DNA of 64,000 nucleotides from Deltaproteobacteria bacterium (GCA_020845895.1 JADLEX010000023.1:59878-123877), one strand, 5' to 3'; shown: positions 24,108-33,971, numbered from the stretch's first letter. Notes: generated from the letters alone by a model not told the origin. Numbers and translations: made by a program.

Positions 24108-25296
24108 GGGATCCCTCCAGATTCCGCGCGACGCCCGCCGCCACGACGCGCGCAAGCTCAACGGGAACAGCGTTCCCGAGTTGCCGCATCGACTCGGACC
24201 AAGCCCCGACGAATTCCCACTCGTCGGGAAAAGTCTGAATGCGTGCCGCTTCTCGTACCGAGAAATAGCGCAAGTCCCCATTCGGGAACGCGATCATGTT
24301 CTCGCCTCCCGGGACTCCATGAACACCCGCCTTCAGAGTCTTTGCTGGCAGATCGAGCGGGCTTCCTGTGTGACCCTGATAAACGCGTGCTCCCGGCTGA
24401 AACACGTGGTTCGGGATGCACATCGCCGCGCGTGGACTGCGAGGATCTGGAAGACCGACAAGGCCGTCCCTTACTGTCCGCCACGGCTCCCGACCCGCAG
24501 GCAATCGTATGCTGGTTTCCCGTGGAGCACACCCGAATTCCTCGGGCGGCGAAACGGCGTGACGCTCCCAATACTCCCCCGTGACGTATTGCGTATAGGC
24601 AAGTGCGTCATCGGAGTGGGAAGCTTCCGGGAAGCACCATTCGATGCCGGTGTCACCCCTGAATCCAACGATAAAAATGCGTTCGCGCTTCTGAGGAACG
24701 CCGTGATCCGCCGCGTTCAGAACTCGAAACACGAGATTGTATCGAGGCTCAAACGGCTTTCCCGAGGTCTGGGCTTTTTCCAATCGAGCTAGATGGTCGA
24801 CAGGGGTCTCGTTCTGCCTTCGAGCCAAGGTGGGCAGCGACAGTTGCAACAATGCATATTGGAAATAGGTGGCGAACGACTTGCGAAGTAGCCCGCGAAC
24901 GTTCTCTAGGATGAAGGCGCGCGGCCGCAGCACGCGCACGGCCCGAATGAACTCGGGGATCATGTCGCGTTGATCCTCGGGCCCGCGGTGCCTTCCGCCT
25001 ATGCTGAAAGGCTGGCAAGGAGGACCACCGGCCACCACATCGACGTCGCCGAACTTCTCGAACGACACGTCCTGAATCGGTGACGCGACGACATTCCAAT
25101 CGCCGACGCCTTTGATGGTCCCGCGCTCAGCGTTTCGCTCGATGGTCCGGCAAGCATCGCGATTGTAGTCGATTAAGGCGACGTGTCGAAACCCCGCGAA
25201 GTGCAGACCCAACGCCAATCCGCCAGCACCGGTGAAGAGTTCGAGCGATCGAAGGCCGGGGGTTCTCGAGACTTTGGTTTTCGTGCGTTCGGCCAT
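24100..25296 (-). CDS. C5 cytosine DNA methyltransferase of the Eco29kI-type system
   Basis: 398 aa from the ATG at 25296 (GGTGG upstream; GTG at 25305 also possible). Conserved motifs in order: I ELFTGAGGLALGL, IV GGPPCQPFS with the nucleophile Cys, VI ENVRGL, VIII QKRERIFIVGFR, and X QLGNAVPV. The recognition region between VIII and X is of usual length. It protects the host site from the endonuclease encoded immediately downstream and makes 5-methylcytosine, which explains the adjacent vsr. Module boundaries are marked by direct repeats, consistent with recent gain. Confidence 0.94.
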   Translation of the reverse strand: MAERTKTKVSRTPGLRSLELFTGAGGLALGLHFAGFRHVALIDYNRDACRTIERNAERGTIKGVGDWNVVASPIQDVSFEKFGDVDVVAGGPPCQPFSIGGRHRGPEDQRDMIPEFIRAVRVLRPRAFILENVRGLLRKSFATYFQYALLQLSLPTLARRQNETPVDHLARLEKAQTSGKPFEPRYNLVFRVLNAADHGVPQKRERIFIVGFRGDTGIEWCFPEASHSDDALAYTQYVTGEYWERHAVSPPEEFGCAPRETSIRLPAGREPWRTVRDGLVGLPDPRSPRAAMCIPNHVFQPGARVYQGHTGSPLDLPAKTLKAGVHGVPGGENMIAFPNGDLRYFSVREAARIQTFPDEWEFVGAWSESMRQLGNAVPVELARVVAAGVARNLEGSRA

Positions 25297-25414
25297 TGCA
25301 TCCACCGCGAGTTACTCGTATGTCCCCCTTTTACGTAATTCCCACGCCGCTATCAATCCGACGAAGCTCGAAATCGCGTTTGAGAAAGGGTAAGGCGAAA
25401 TTCGGGGAGCCGGT

Positions 25415-25438
25415 GCGTGTGACGTGGTGGCCTGAGCG
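25415..25438. repeat. Right boundary direct repeat of the R-M-Vsr module
   Basis: Matches 23041-23064 at 22 of 24 bases (differences at positions 14 and 19). A shorter repeat of GCGTGTGACG recurs at 25436-25445. The region 25297-25570 otherwise holds no gene. Confidence 0.65.
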
Positions 25439-25570
25439 TGTGACGATCGCGCCGACGCGACGCGCATCCTTGACGCATGGGCGGGCGCGCCGCTAGCATG
25501 AGCGAGCCTTCAATTCCGAACCGTCGGCGCGGACTTTGGATCGCGCCGCGAGCATACGGGTGTGGCTTCG

Positions 25571-26398
25571 ATGGGTAAGGTCATCGCGATCGCATCGCAA
25601 AAGGGCGGCGTCGGCAAGACGACGACGACGATCAACATCGCCGCGTCGCTGGCGACGATGCGCCAGCGCACGCTCGTCATCGACCTGGACGAACAGAACG
25701 CGGTGGGCTTCGGCCTCGGTCTGTCCCGCGCGCAGATGATGAGCGGCATCTACGATGTCTTCATGGGCCGGGCGCGGCTGCGCGACATCATCCATCCAAC
25801 GTCCGTCCCCACGCTCAAGGTCATCCCCTACGGCAAGGGCACGCTGACCGACGAGTTCGAAAAGTTCGTGCGCCAGAAGGGCAGCGCGCCGCTGCTGAAG
25901 AAGTACATCGCCGCCGTGCGCAACAGTTGCGATTTCATCCTGATCGACTGCCCGCCGGGCATGGGCGACCTGACGATCTACGCCCTGTCGGCCGCGGATT
26001 CGGTGCTCGTGCCGATGCAGCCCGAGCCGCTTTCGCTCAAGACCCTGACGCAGATCCTCAAGATCATCCGCAAGGTGCGCCGCAGCGTGAACCCCGATCT
26101 CATCATCGAGGGCTTGCTGCTCACGATGTACGACGAGAACTACCGTATCAGCCGCGAAGTCGCGCGTCAGGTGTGGGCGAGCTTCCCCGAGGAGGTCGTG
26201 TTCCGCAACGTCATCCCGCGCAGCGAGGAGTTCTCCGCGTCGTTCGCCGTCGGCAAGCCCATCATCATGCAGGACCCCGACGCCGAAATCGCCCAGGCCT
26301 ATCTGCGTCTTGCGAAAGAGATCATGAAAAAAGCGCAGGAAGAAGCCGCGGGCAAGAAGCCCACGCCGTCCGAGGGCGGAGCCGACGCGCTGTACTGA
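25571..26398 (+). CDS. ParA-family ATPase
   Basis: 275 aa from the ATG at 25571; GTG at 25562 is an alternative. The deviant Walker A IASQKGGVGKTTTTIN, the switch DLDEQN (commonly DxDPQ) and Walker B FILIDCPPGMGD identify a ParA/Soj-type ATPase, which dimerises on DNA and positions chromosomes, plasmids or large complexes. No ParB or parS-like repeats are adjacent, so it may be an orphan that places another cargo. It follows the R-M module on the opposite strand and precedes a repeat block. Confidence 0.87.
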   Translation: MGKVIAIASQKGGVGKTTTTINIAASLATMRQRTLVIDLDEQNAVGFGLGLSRAQMMSGIYDVFMGRARLRDIIHPTSVPTLKVIPYGKGTLTDEFEKFVRQKGSAPLLKKYIAAVRNSCDFILIDCPPGMGDLTIYALSAADSVLVPMQPEPLSLKTLTQILKIIRKVRRSVNPDLIIEGLLLTMYDENYRISREVARQVWASFPEEVVFRNVIPRSEEFSASFAVGKPIIMQDPDAEIAQAYLRLAKEIMKKAQEEAAGKKPTPSEGGADALY

Positions 26399-26487
26399 GC
26401 GAAGTCGCCGCGGGAACCCCGCCGGTTAATCCCGTCACTGTCCGACTGTCATCCTCAACGCTCTTCACTTGTCATCCCGACCGGCCT

Positions 26488-26636
26488 GTCATCCTGAGCG
26501 AAGCGAAGGATCTTGTCCCGACTCACGCTAGACCCTTCGCTTCGCTCAGGGTGACACGCATTCCGGGCAGACCCTTCGCTTCGCTCAGGGTGACACGCAT
26601 TCCAGGCAGACCCTTCGCTTCGCTCAGGGTGACAGG
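26488..26636. repeat. REP-like block: one inverted and three tandem 39-bp units
   Basis: The core CCTTCGCTTCGCTCAGGGTGACA occurs three times with an exact 39-bp period beginning at 26530, 26569 and 26608. An inverted copy (CATCCTGAGCGAAGCGAAGG) lies at 26490-26518, so folded hairpins can form. The gene-free stretch 26399-26800 holds this block, two short GACCGGGGTTTCGC repeats (26647 onward) and a terminator. Similar CTTCGCTTCGCTCAGGGTGACA elements occur in many environmental genomes, so this is probably a dispersed intergenic family rather than a local invention. Confidence 0.85.
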
Positions 26637-26722
26637 TTGTGCGCAGTGACCGGGGTTTCGCTGCGACCGGGGTTTCGCGGCGACAGGTTGGGCAACCGAA
26701 TTCTCGCTTCGGTCTCTCAACG

Positions 26723-26752
26723 CAAAAAAAGAAAAACCCCTTTCGGGGTTTT
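26723..26752 (-). terminator. Intrinsic terminator of the H1-like gene
   Basis: On the minus strand AAAACCCCGAAAGGGGTTTT folds into an 8-bp hairpin with a GAAA loop and is followed by TCTTTTTTT. This is the clearest rho-independent terminator in the window and lies 50 nt beyond the gene's stop. Confidence 0.88.
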
Positions 26753-26800
26753 ACGTTGATCTGCAGTCGATGGGGACGGGCGGGGAGGGCCCCCGCGCCG

Positions 26801-27592
26801 TCATGTCAGCGTGATGGTCTCTTCTCCGATCTCCTGCCGCCCTTGAAACAGCAGCCGGCCCTTGAACTTGCCGGTTTTGGGATCCTGTTCATGGATCGAA
26901 ACCACCATGCCCTTGTGAAAAGGTCTCTCGTGATAGTCCAAAACGATCACCAGGTTCTTCTCGTCGAGACTGCCCCGCAGCAGGGCGGTGCCGCGGTAGG
27001 TGATCGTGTCGAAAGTGACCGTGTAGGAGGCGCGGCGCGTGTGGCGATCGCTGCTGATCAGGATCGTTCCGGTGCCGTAATAAACGCGACCGTCCGGCGT
27101 TGTCCCCTGAATGTTGAAAGGGAACGTGGTGAATTGCGCGAAGCTTTCCACCGGCGACGGGGCCAGTCGCAGATCGGTACGGCGCGCGGCCGCGGGCGAT
27201 GCCGCTGCCGCCGCGCGCTCCGTCCCGGCGCTTCCGACGCGTTCACGGTCATCCGCGGCCAAAGAACTGGTGATGGCCGGCTTCTTGGCCGCGGGACTGA
27301 CAGGAGCCGGCGAAAGAGGTGACGCCTTGGATTCGTCTTTTTTCGGCGCCGCCTTTTTGGCAGGCGCCTTCTTTGCCGGGGCCTTTTTGGCAGCCGGTTT
27401 GGCGGCGGCCTTCTTGGCGGCCGGCTTCTTCGCCGCCGGCTTCTTGGCCGCGGGCTTCTTCGCGGCGGGCTTCTTGGCCGCGGGCTTCTTCGCCGCGACT
27501 TTCTTGGCGGCCGGCTTCTTCACAGCGGCCTTCTTGGCGGCCGGCTTCTTCGCAGCGGCCTTCTTCGGAGCAGCTTTCTTCACCTCAGCCAT
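26801..27592 (-). CDS. Histone-H1-like Lys/Ala/Pro-rich protein with C-terminal beta domain
   Basis: 263 aa from the ATG at 27592, with a near-perfect AAGGAGG site 5 nt upstream. Residues 1-~90 are repeats of AAKKPAAKK type, as in bacterial histone H1-like proteins (AlgP, Hc1-like), expected to bind DNA or RNA non-specifically. Residues ~145-263 form an unrelated, probably beta-rich domain ([72 protein letters not shown]) that I do not recognise. The DNA repeats make the N-terminal length prone to variation. It lies 40 nt after tRNA-Leu and ends before a strong terminator. Confidence 0.85.
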   Translation of the reverse strand: MAEVKKAAPKKAAAKKPAAKKAAVKKPAAKKVAAKKPAAKKPAAKKPAAKKPAAKKPAAKKAAAKPAAKKAPAKKAPAKKAAPKKDESKASPLSPAPVSPAAKKPAITSSLAADDRERVGSAGTERAAAAASPAAARRTDLRLAPSPVESFAQFTTFPFNIQGTTPDGRVYYGTGTILISSDRHTRRASYTVTFDTITYRGTALLRGSLDEKNLVIVLDYHERPFHKGMVVSIHEQDPKTGKFKGRLLFQGRQEIGEETITLT

Positions 27593-27632
27593 TTCGAACC
27601 TCCTTGCAGGGATCAGGGTTGAACGCGCAGAC

Positions 27633-27716
27633 TGCCTGGAGCGGGGGTCGAACCCGCACAACCTTTCGGTTACGGGATTTTAAGTCCCGCGCGTCTGCCA
27701 ATTCCGCCATCCAGGC
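27633..27716 (-). tRNA. tRNA-Leu (anticodon TAA)
   Basis: 84 nt with acceptor stem GCCTGG/CCAGGC, a long variable arm as in class II tRNAs, T-loop GGTTCGACCCC, and an anticodon arm CGGGA-CTTAAAA-TCCCG giving anticodon UAA (reads UUA). CCA is not encoded after the discriminator A. It sits just upstream of the H1-like gene on the same strand. Confidence 0.95.
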
Positions 27717-28441
27717 GCGGACGGTTTCCAATGCCGCCCACGCCCAACCTTGGACTCGCTCACTGACAACGACCCGACTTCGTGTTCGCCGACGCATGCG
27801 CGACGCGTCGCGTTCCTATGCCGTGTCGCTGATTTCGATGTCCTCGTTCGCGGCGCTTCCGATGACGCCGCTCGGTTGAGTTCCCGGTACCGCCTGTCTG
27901 TATCCGTCGATTCGCTCCGTCGCGCTTCGCGCGACACGTCCGCGAATGTCGTCCCGAGATTTCGACCGCGTCGCGATGGGGGACATCGATGCGCGCGTCG
28001 TGGCGGGTGGCGTGAAACGGCGATGCGTTTTCGGCTCGCCCCCGTGAAATTCAGGTCGATGCAATCTGGTGTTCAGCCGACCGTGCAGGTTCTGGCTACG
28101 CATCCGATTCAGGGCATCTCCTTATCGACGCACCCTACAACCTACTACATCTTGTGTCAAATGTTTTTTTTCGGTCGAGCCCTAGTTTGTCCTTTTTTTT
28201 CGCCCGGATAGCCTCCGAGCCCGCTCGCCGCCCGAAAATCGCTCGCGTGAAAGACGCGCGTGTCATGACGGAACCCACGTCATGACGGATGCGCCGTCAT
28301 GACATTCGCGGCGCGAATCGTCATGGTACGTTTGCGCGCGGCGCGCGTTCCTTGACGCTCCGATGCGCCCCGATATAATCGCGGCGCTTCAGTGACAGGC
28401 CCGTCAATTGGGCGTGCCGTGAATTTTCGGAGAACATCGTC
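27717..28441. other. Gene-free intergenic region upstream of aspS
   Basis: About 725 bp between tRNA-Leu and aspS. Open frames here (for example 27750-28211 plus) have poor coding character and no recognisable protein. It includes two T-rich runs near 28160 and 28190 and three phased palindromes at 28262-28303, listed separately. Confidence 0.7.
28262..28303. promoter_or_regulatory. Three GTCATGAC palindromes with exact 17-bp spacing
   Basis: GTCATGAC starts at 28262, 28279 and 28296, each 17 bp apart; the first two continue as GTCATGACGGA. A related GTCATGG is at 28320. They lie 140-180 bp upstream of the aspS start and may form an iterated operator or iteron-like binding array. Confidence 0.55.
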
Positions 28442-30226
28442 ATGGCCATCGGCAAGCGACAATGGACGCGCACTCACATGTGCGGAGCGCTGCGCGCGCA
28501 GCACGCGGACGCGGATGTCGTACTCTTCGGATGGGTCGCGCGTCGGCGCGATCTCGGTCAGATCATCTTCGTCGATCTGCGCGACCGCGAGGGCATCGTG
28601 CAGGTCGTCATCGATCCCGCTTCGGTCGGCGACGAGCTGATGGAACAGGCGAAGACCCTGCGCGGCGAGTTCGTCGTCTCCATCCGCGGGCGCGTGCGCA
28701 CCCGCCCCGAAGGCACGCGCAACGACGGCATCGAGACCGGCGACGTCGAAGTCTCCGCGACCGATTTCGAAATCCTCAACGAGGCCGCCGTGCCGCCCTT
28801 CGTGATCGTCGACGACGTGGACGCGAGCGAGGACCTGCGTCTGCGTTATCGCTATCTCGACCTGCGACGCACGCGGTTGCAGCGAATGCTGATGCTGCGC
28901 CACCAGGTGGCTCGCCTCGCGCGAAACCATCTGTCCGACGCGGGATTCCTCGAGATTGAGACGCCCGTATTGACCAAGAGCACCCCCGAAGGCGCGCGCG
29001 ATTACCTCGTTCCCTCGCGGGTGAGCCCCGGGTCGTTCTACGCCCTGCCGCAGAGCCCTCAGCTCTTCAAGCAGCTCCTCATGGTCGCGGGCTACGACCG
29101 CTACTTCCAGATCGTGAAGTGCTTCCGCGACGAGGACCTGCGCGCCGACCGGCAGCCCGAGTTCACGCAGATCGACATCGAGACAAGCTTTCTGTCGCGC
29201 GACGACCTGTTCGTCCACATCGAAGGGATGATGGCGGCGATCTTCCGCGAGGTGAAGGGCGTGGAGCTGCCGTTGCCCTTCGAACGCATGTCCTACCGCG
29301 AGGCGATGGACCGATTCGGATCGGATAAACCCGACCGGCGCTTCGGGCTGGAACTCCGCGACCTGACGGCGGACTTCGCGAATTCCGAGTTCCGCGTGTT
29401 CCGCGGCGTCCTCGACGCGGGCGGCACGATCCGCGGCATCTGCGCCCCGGTGGGGTCGTACTCGCGCAAGCAGATGGACGATCTCGCCGCGCACGTGCAG
29501 GTCTTCGGCGCGCAGGGGCTCTTCTGGGGCAAGCTCGATGGCGGCGCGTGGACCGGCGGCTCCTCGAAGTTCCTCTCCGAGGCCGAGGGCCGCGCCATGA
29601 TCGAGACCTTGGGCGCCAAGGACGGCGACGCGTTCCTGATCGTCGCCGGCAAGCCCAAGGTCGCCTTCGACGCCCTCGGCGCGCTGCGGCTGAAACTCGG
29701 CCGTGACCTGAACCTGATCGACGACGCGAAAAACGACCTGTTCTGGGTGGTCGACTTCCCGCTGCTCGAGTGGAGCGAGGAGGACGGCCGCTTCTACGCG
29801 ATGCACCATCCCTTCACCAGCCCACGCGACGAGGACATCGCGCTGATGGAGACGGACCCCGGCAAGGTGCTCGCGAACGCTTACGACCTCGTGTGGAACG
29901 GTTGTGAGTTGGGCGGCGGATCGATCCGAATCCACCGCCGCGATGTGCAGGCGCTCATGTTCAAGACGCTCGGCATTGGCGAAGAGGAGGCGCGCGAGAA
30001 GTTCGGCTTCCTGCTCGACGCCCTCGCCTTCGGCACGCCGCCCCACGGCGGCCTCGCGTTCGGCTTCGACCGGCTCATCATGCTGCTCGCGGGCACGACG
30101 AACATCCGCGATGTCATTGCGTTTCCCAAGACCGCGCGCGCGTCGTGCCTCATGACGGCCTCGCCGTCGGTCGTGCCCAACAGCGCCCTCGAGGACCTGG
30201 GCATCCGCGTCCTGCGAACCACCTGA
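28442..30226 (+). CDS. aspS: Aspartyl-tRNA synthetase
   Basis: 594 aa, the usual bacterial length including the GAD insertion domain. Class II motifs are visible: anticodon OB-fold at 25-110 ([26 protein letters not shown]), motif 2 [20 protein letters not shown], and motif 3 [13 protein letters not shown]. The RRRDLG segment has Leu where non-discriminating enzymes commonly have His, which with asnS downstream suggests an enzyme specific for tRNA-Asp. The ATG has GGAGAA upstream. It is followed by asnS after 10 nt. Confidence 0.96.
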   Translation: MAIGKRQWTRTHMCGALRAQHADADVVLFGWVARRRDLGQIIFVDLRDREGIVQVVIDPASVGDELMEQAKTLRGEFVVSIRGRVRTRPEGTRNDGIETGDVEVSATDFEILNEAAVPPFVIVDDVDASEDLRLRYRYLDLRRTRLQRMLMLRHQVARLARNHLSDAGFLEIETPVLTKSTPEGARDYLVPSRVSPGSFYALPQSPQLFKQLLMVAGYDRYFQIVKCFRDEDLRADRQPEFTQIDIETSFLSRDDLFVHIEGMMAAIFREVKGVELPLPFERMSYREAMDRFGSDKPDRRFGLELRDLTADFANSEFRVFRGVLDAGGTIRGICAPVGSYSRKQMDDLAAHVQVFGAQGLFWGKLDGGAWTGGSSKFLSEAEGRAMIETLGAKDGDAFLIVAGKPKVAFDALGALRLKLGRDLNLIDDAKNDLFWVVDFPLLEWSEEDGRFYAMHHPFTSPRDEDIALMETDPGKVLANAYDLVWNGCELGGGSIRIHRRDVQALMFKTLGIGEEEAREKFGFLLDALAFGTPPHGGLAFGFDRLIMLLAGTTNIRDVIAFPKTARASCLMTASPSVVPNSALEDLGIRVLRTT

Positions 30227-30236
30227 GGAGTCGACG

Positions 30237-31547
30237 ATGGCGCCCCATGTTTATATCCGCGACATCGCCGCCCATCTGGGCGAGGAGATCGAGCTGCGCG
30301 GCTGGCTCTACAACAAGCGCTCCAGCGGCAAGCTCCACTTCCTGCAGGTGCGCGACGGCACGCAGACGATCCAGTGCGTGATGTTCAAGGGCAACTTCGA
30401 CGAGGAGACCTTCCTCGCCGCCGATCGCCTGCCGCAGGAATCGTCGCTCGTCGTCACCGGCAAGGTGAAAGAAGACACGCGCTCGCAGCTCGGCTTCGAG
30501 CTCGATGTCACCGGCTTTCGCGTTGTGCACGCCTGCGCCGAGGAATACCCGATCTCCAAGAAGGAGCACGGCGTCGACTTCCTGATGAACAACCGCCACT
30601 TGTGGCTGCGTTCGAAGCGCCAGCACGCGATCGTGCGCATCCGCCACCAGATCATCAAGGCGGTGCGCGACTATTTCGACGACAACGGCTTCACGCTGGT
30701 GGACGCGCCGATCCTGACCAACAACGCCTGCGAGGGCACGACGACGCTGTTCGCCACCGACTACTTCGGCGAGCCGGCGTATCTGTCGCAGTCGGGGCAG
30801 CTCTACAACGAGCCGACCTGCCAAGCCTTCGGCAAGGTCTATTGCTTCGGACCGACGTTCCGCGCCGAAAAGAGCAAGACGCGCCGTCACCTGACCGAAT
30901 TCTGGATGGTCGAGCCCGAGGTCGCCTACATGGACCTCGACGGCGACATGGACCTCGCCGAGGACTTCCTCGTCTTCGTTGTCGGGCGCGTACTGGAGCG
31001 GTGCGAGGCGGATCTGGCCGCGGTCGAGCGCGATCTCGAACCCCTGCGCCGGGTGCAAAAGCCCTTTCCGCGCATCAGCTATGACGAAGCCGCTGAAATC
31101 ATCCTACGCTCGCAAGCCGAATACGAGGTGCCCTTTTCTATCGGCGACGATCTGGGCGCCGAACACGAGACCGTGCTGTCGAAGAACTTCGACCGCCCCG
31201 TGATGGTCCACCGCTACCCGACGGCCGTTAAAGCGTTCTACATGAAAAACGACCCCGCGCGGCTCGAGCGCGCGCTGTGCGTGGACGTGATCGCGCCCGA
31301 GGGCTACGGCGAGATCGTCGGCGGCGGCCAGCGCGAGGACGACTACGACACGCTCGTCGCCAAGATCGACGCGCACGGCCTGCCGCGCGAGGCGTTTGCG
31401 TGGTACCTCGACGTGCGCAAGTTCGGATCGATCCCCCACGCGGGATTCGGGCTCGGCATCGAACGCACCGTGTCGTGGATTTGCGGACTTCATCACGTGC
31501 GCGAGACGATTCCGTTCCCGCGCCTGATGGGGCGTCTGTCGCCCTGA
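30237..31547 (+). CDS. asnS: Asparaginyl-tRNA synthetase
   Basis: 436 aa. Class IIb synthetase charging tRNA-Asn with asparagine. The N-terminal OB fold ([24 protein letters not shown]), motif 2 ([25 protein letters not shown]) and motif 3 ([18 protein letters not shown]) are intact. GAGGAG precedes the ATG. Having direct Asn charging means the cell need not rely on the transamidation route. Translated with aspS upstream and an esterase gene 13 nt downstream. Confidence 0.96.
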   Translation: MAPHVYIRDIAAHLGEEIELRGWLYNKRSSGKLHFLQVRDGTQTIQCVMFKGNFDEETFLAADRLPQESSLVVTGKVKEDTRSQLGFELDVTGFRVVHACAEEYPISKKEHGVDFLMNNRHLWLRSKRQHAIVRIRHQIIKAVRDYFDDNGFTLVDAPILTNNACEGTTTLFATDYFGEPAYLSQSGQLYNEPTCQAFGKVYCFGPTFRAEKSKTRRHLTEFWMVEPEVAYMDLDGDMDLAEDFLVFVVGRVLERCEADLAAVERDLEPLRRVQKPFPRISYDEAAEIILRSQAEYEVPFSIGDDLGAEHETVLSKNFDRPVMVHRYPTAVKAFYMKNDPARLERALCVDVIAPEGYGEIVGGGQREDDYDTLVAKIDAHGLPREAFAWYLDVRKFGSIPHAGFGLGIERTVSWICGLHHVRETIPFPRLMGRLSP

Positions 31548-31560
31548 TCGGAAGGGCACG

Positions 31561-32778
31561 ATGGCCCAAACGGACATCGATGCGGGCGGGGCCGCACCCG
31601 AACCGCCGCGAAAGCGTCGAAATCGACTCCTTTATATATGTGTATTGATTCTGCTGCTCGGCGCGACCGCCCGGGTTTGCACGCGCCCGATGCGCGGGCC
31701 GCTGCGCGGGCCGGAATACGCGCACAAACTCGTCTTCGCGCCGACCCCTTACACGCACGACCTGCCCGGTCGACTGGACGTATACGCGACCAACTGGGAG
31801 ATCCCCGGCGCGCGCGTCGAGAACAAGCCGCCCTATCGCAGCGTGATTCTCGATCGCGAACGCAACCTGATCGTCTACACGCCGGACGCGATCGACGTCG
31901 CCAAGGCCGACGCGCCGCTCATCCTGCTCTTTCACGGCTATCTCGACACGCCGGTCCATATGCTCGCGACCACGCTCAAGCCCCTCGCCGATGCGATGGC
32001 GGCGGGCGTGTTCCCGCCCTCGGTGATCGCGATTCCCGACGTGTCGATCGGAGGCACGGGCGCGGATGATCCCGTGACGCCGCTCGATGAGCGTCTCGGC
32101 CACTGGGGCGTCGACTCGAACCTCGGCCGGTTTTCCGACGATCTTCTCGGCGGCGTGATTCCCTTTGTGCGCGAGCACTACCCCGTGCGCACCGACGCCG
32201 GGGGCACGGTGCTCATGGGCTACTCGGTCGGCGGCTATATCGCGGTGTCTCTCGCGCTTCGGCAGCCCCGGCTGGCGTACACCGTCGTCGCCATCTCGCC
32301 GGCGCTCGACACGCGCTACGCCATCGACGGCGATCGGCTCGCGCCGTACGACGAGGCCCATTACCGGCCGATCGAAGACGACCGCCCCGATCGCGTGATC
32401 CTGCGCGCGGGGCGCATCGGGCGCTTCACGGACCGCTGGGCGTTCTGGCCGGTCTTCGACAGCGACAAATCCCCGGGGCCGGTGTGGAACGAGGACCGGC
32501 CGGTGTGGGAGCGCCTGCGCGAAACGAATCCGCCCGACCTGCTCTCGCCGGGCGGGCTCGATCTGTCCGGGCGCGCGTTCTACATCGTCGCCGGCGACAA
32601 GGACGTCTACTTCTTCCAGCACCACATCCCGCGCTTCGCCGCCCGCGCGCGGCAGCTCGGCGCGACGGTCGAGCCCGCGGACCCGGTTCGCGCCGGCGCG
32701 CACTCGCTGATGTTCGTCTCGCGTCAGATCCCGGACGCCGCGAAGTTCCTCGGCGCGCAACTCGCTCCGAAACGCTGA
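31561..32778 (+). CDS. Membrane-anchored alpha/beta-hydrolase (esterase)
   Basis: 405 aa. An N-terminal positively charged stretch and one hydrophobic helix (LLYICVLILLLGATARV) anchor or export it. The hydrolase core shows LILLFHGYLDTPVHML (oxyanion region), the nucleophile elbow GYSVGGYIAVSLAL, FYIVAGDKDVYF with a likely acid, and a late His in AGAHSLMFVSRQ. The layout resembles the esterase-D/feruloyl-esterase group, substrate unknown. It follows asnS by 13 nt. The codons for the membrane helix form a short AT-rich patch. Confidence 0.82.
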   Translation: MAQTDIDAGGAAPEPPRKRRNRLLYICVLILLLGATARVCTRPMRGPLRGPEYAHKLVFAPTPYTHDLPGRLDVYATNWEIPGARVENKPPYRSVILDRERNLIVYTPDAIDVAKADAPLILLFHGYLDTPVHMLATTLKPLADAMAAGVFPPSVIAIPDVSIGGTGADDPVTPLDERLGHWGVDSNLGRFSDDLLGGVIPFVREHYPVRTDAGGTVLMGYSVGGYIAVSLALRQPRLAYTVVAISPALDTRYAIDGDRLAPYDEAHYRPIEDDRPDRVILRAGRIGRFTDRWAFWPVFDSDKSPGPVWNEDRPVWERLRETNPPDLLSPGGLDLSGRAFYIVAGDKDVYFFQHHIPRFAARARQLGATVEPADPVRAGAHSLMFVSRQIPDAAKFLGAQLAPKR

Positions 32779-32863
32779 CGCCCGCACAGGGTTCGAAACT
32801 CAAACCGCGCACGACGTTCGCACGTCCCGTATTCGGCAGCCGATCATCGTCGCGTGTTTATAA

Positions 32864-32883
32864 CCGTATAACCGTTTATACGG
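32864..32883. repeat. AT-rich palindrome between convergent genes
   Basis: CCGTATAA-CCGT-TTATACGG has perfect 8-bp arms; TATAACCG is also present twice in tandem (32859-32874). It may be a weak terminator or binding site and stands out from its GC-rich surroundings. Confidence 0.5.
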
Positions 32884-32980
32884 GTATATCCGCACGAACA
32901 GTACTTGAGCCGCATGGTGGTAAAGCGGGGATGCAGAGGCGCGCGTGGCTTTCGTTTGACGTCCGGCGTCTGCCGCATCG

Positions 32981-33883
32981 TCATGCCTCGCCGACGGACT
33001 CTCGGTACTCGGCGAAGAGGGATGGGCACAGCTCCTTCATGCGTTTCCGGATTTCGCGGCGTCGCGCGACCTCGGGCTCATCGCGAACGGAGAGAAGCAA
33101 TCGGAAAAACTCCAACCCGGGCCGGCCTTCGGCGTCGAGATCGGGATCGCCGGGGAGTTTCTCTACGCCCCAGGGGTTTGGCCTGGGCAGTTCGAAGAAG
33201 CCCGCGACGACGCCGACGGGCGCGATCCAGTCCCGCCAGTCACCGACAATGTCGTCCGGCATTTGCTCGCGACGCGCGAGACGGATGATGTCTACGTTCG
33301 CGATGCGCGCAGTATCCACATCTGTGGGATCTGTCAGGAATGCGGCCAGATAACACGCTCCCGCCCGCTCGCCGTCCCCGCCGAGATGAATCGCGTCGCC
33401 CAGATGCGCCAGAATTCGCACCCTGTCGGGGTCGGTGCGCGGCGTCGCATCAAGCGTCGCGCGAAGCGACTGCGCGGCCTGCTTCGCGTCGCCGCCGTCG
33501 AGCCAGTGAAGTCCGGCCGGCGTTCCGTCAATCCGGCATCCTTCTCCGAAGCGTACCTCGGCGTCGCGGGCCACGCGGCGATGCCAAGCCTTCTTCAGAT
33601 CATTCCTCGCGACGTATTCGCCGAGCGCGAGCAGGGCACGAAAGTCGTCGGCGGTTTCCGAGCGCAGACGGGCAAGACGCTCGGCGAGCGCGGTCGCGGC
33701 GACGAGCCGGGCGCGCATGTCTTCATCGCGGGGATACGTTTCCAGATGGAGGGGTAGTTCCCGAACGGCGTCGTCGAGACGGAATTCGTCGAGCGCGTCC
33801 TCGGCGAGCCGGCGACGTTGCACCGCGCCCGAAAACAGATCGAGTTGTCCCTGCTCGCCGGCCGCCACGCGCTCCCCCGACAT
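32981..33883 (-). CDS. Hypothetical helical (TPR-like) protein
   Basis: 300 aa from the ATG at 33883; GTG at 33919 is possible. No signal peptide. The sequence is rich in Ala, Arg, Leu and Glu with repeat-like helices (DALDEFRLDDAVRELPLHLETYPRDEDMRARLVAATALAERL split over two helices; LAHLGDAIHLGGDGERAGACYLAAFL), suggesting TPR-like packing. A C-terminal part (PNPWGVEKLPGDPDLDAEGRPGLEFFRLLLSVRDE) has no known match to me. Last gene of the TonB cluster, 88 nt after tonB; any role in that pathway is inferred only from position. Confidence 0.65.
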   Translation of the reverse strand: MSGERVAAGEQGQLDLFSGAVQRRRLAEDALDEFRLDDAVRELPLHLETYPRDEDMRARLVAATALAERLARLRSETADDFRALLALGEYVARNDLKKAWHRRVARDAEVRFGEGCRIDGTPAGLHWLDGGDAKQAAQSLRATLDATPRTDPDRVRILAHLGDAIHLGGDGERAGACYLAAFLTDPTDVDTARIANVDIIRLARREQMPDDIVGDWRDWIAPVGVVAGFFELPRPNPWGVEKLPGDPDLDAEGRPGLEFFRLLLSVRDEPEVARRREIRKRMKELCPSLFAEYRESVGEA

Positions 33884-33971
33884 TCGGACGATCCTGAATC
33901 CGTGAGGAGTTGTTCGCACGACTGCGCGGCCGAGGCAACGGTCGCGCGCGAAATCCGGCGTCCTCCTCGAA

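Noticed and set aside
26488..26636. CRISPR array
   Set aside because: The units are direct tandem copies without distinct spacers of constant length, and one copy is inverted.
27750..28211. 153-codon plus-strand frame
   Set aside because: Composition is not protein-like, it has no ribosome site and it lies in a stretch with promoter-like and palindromic features.
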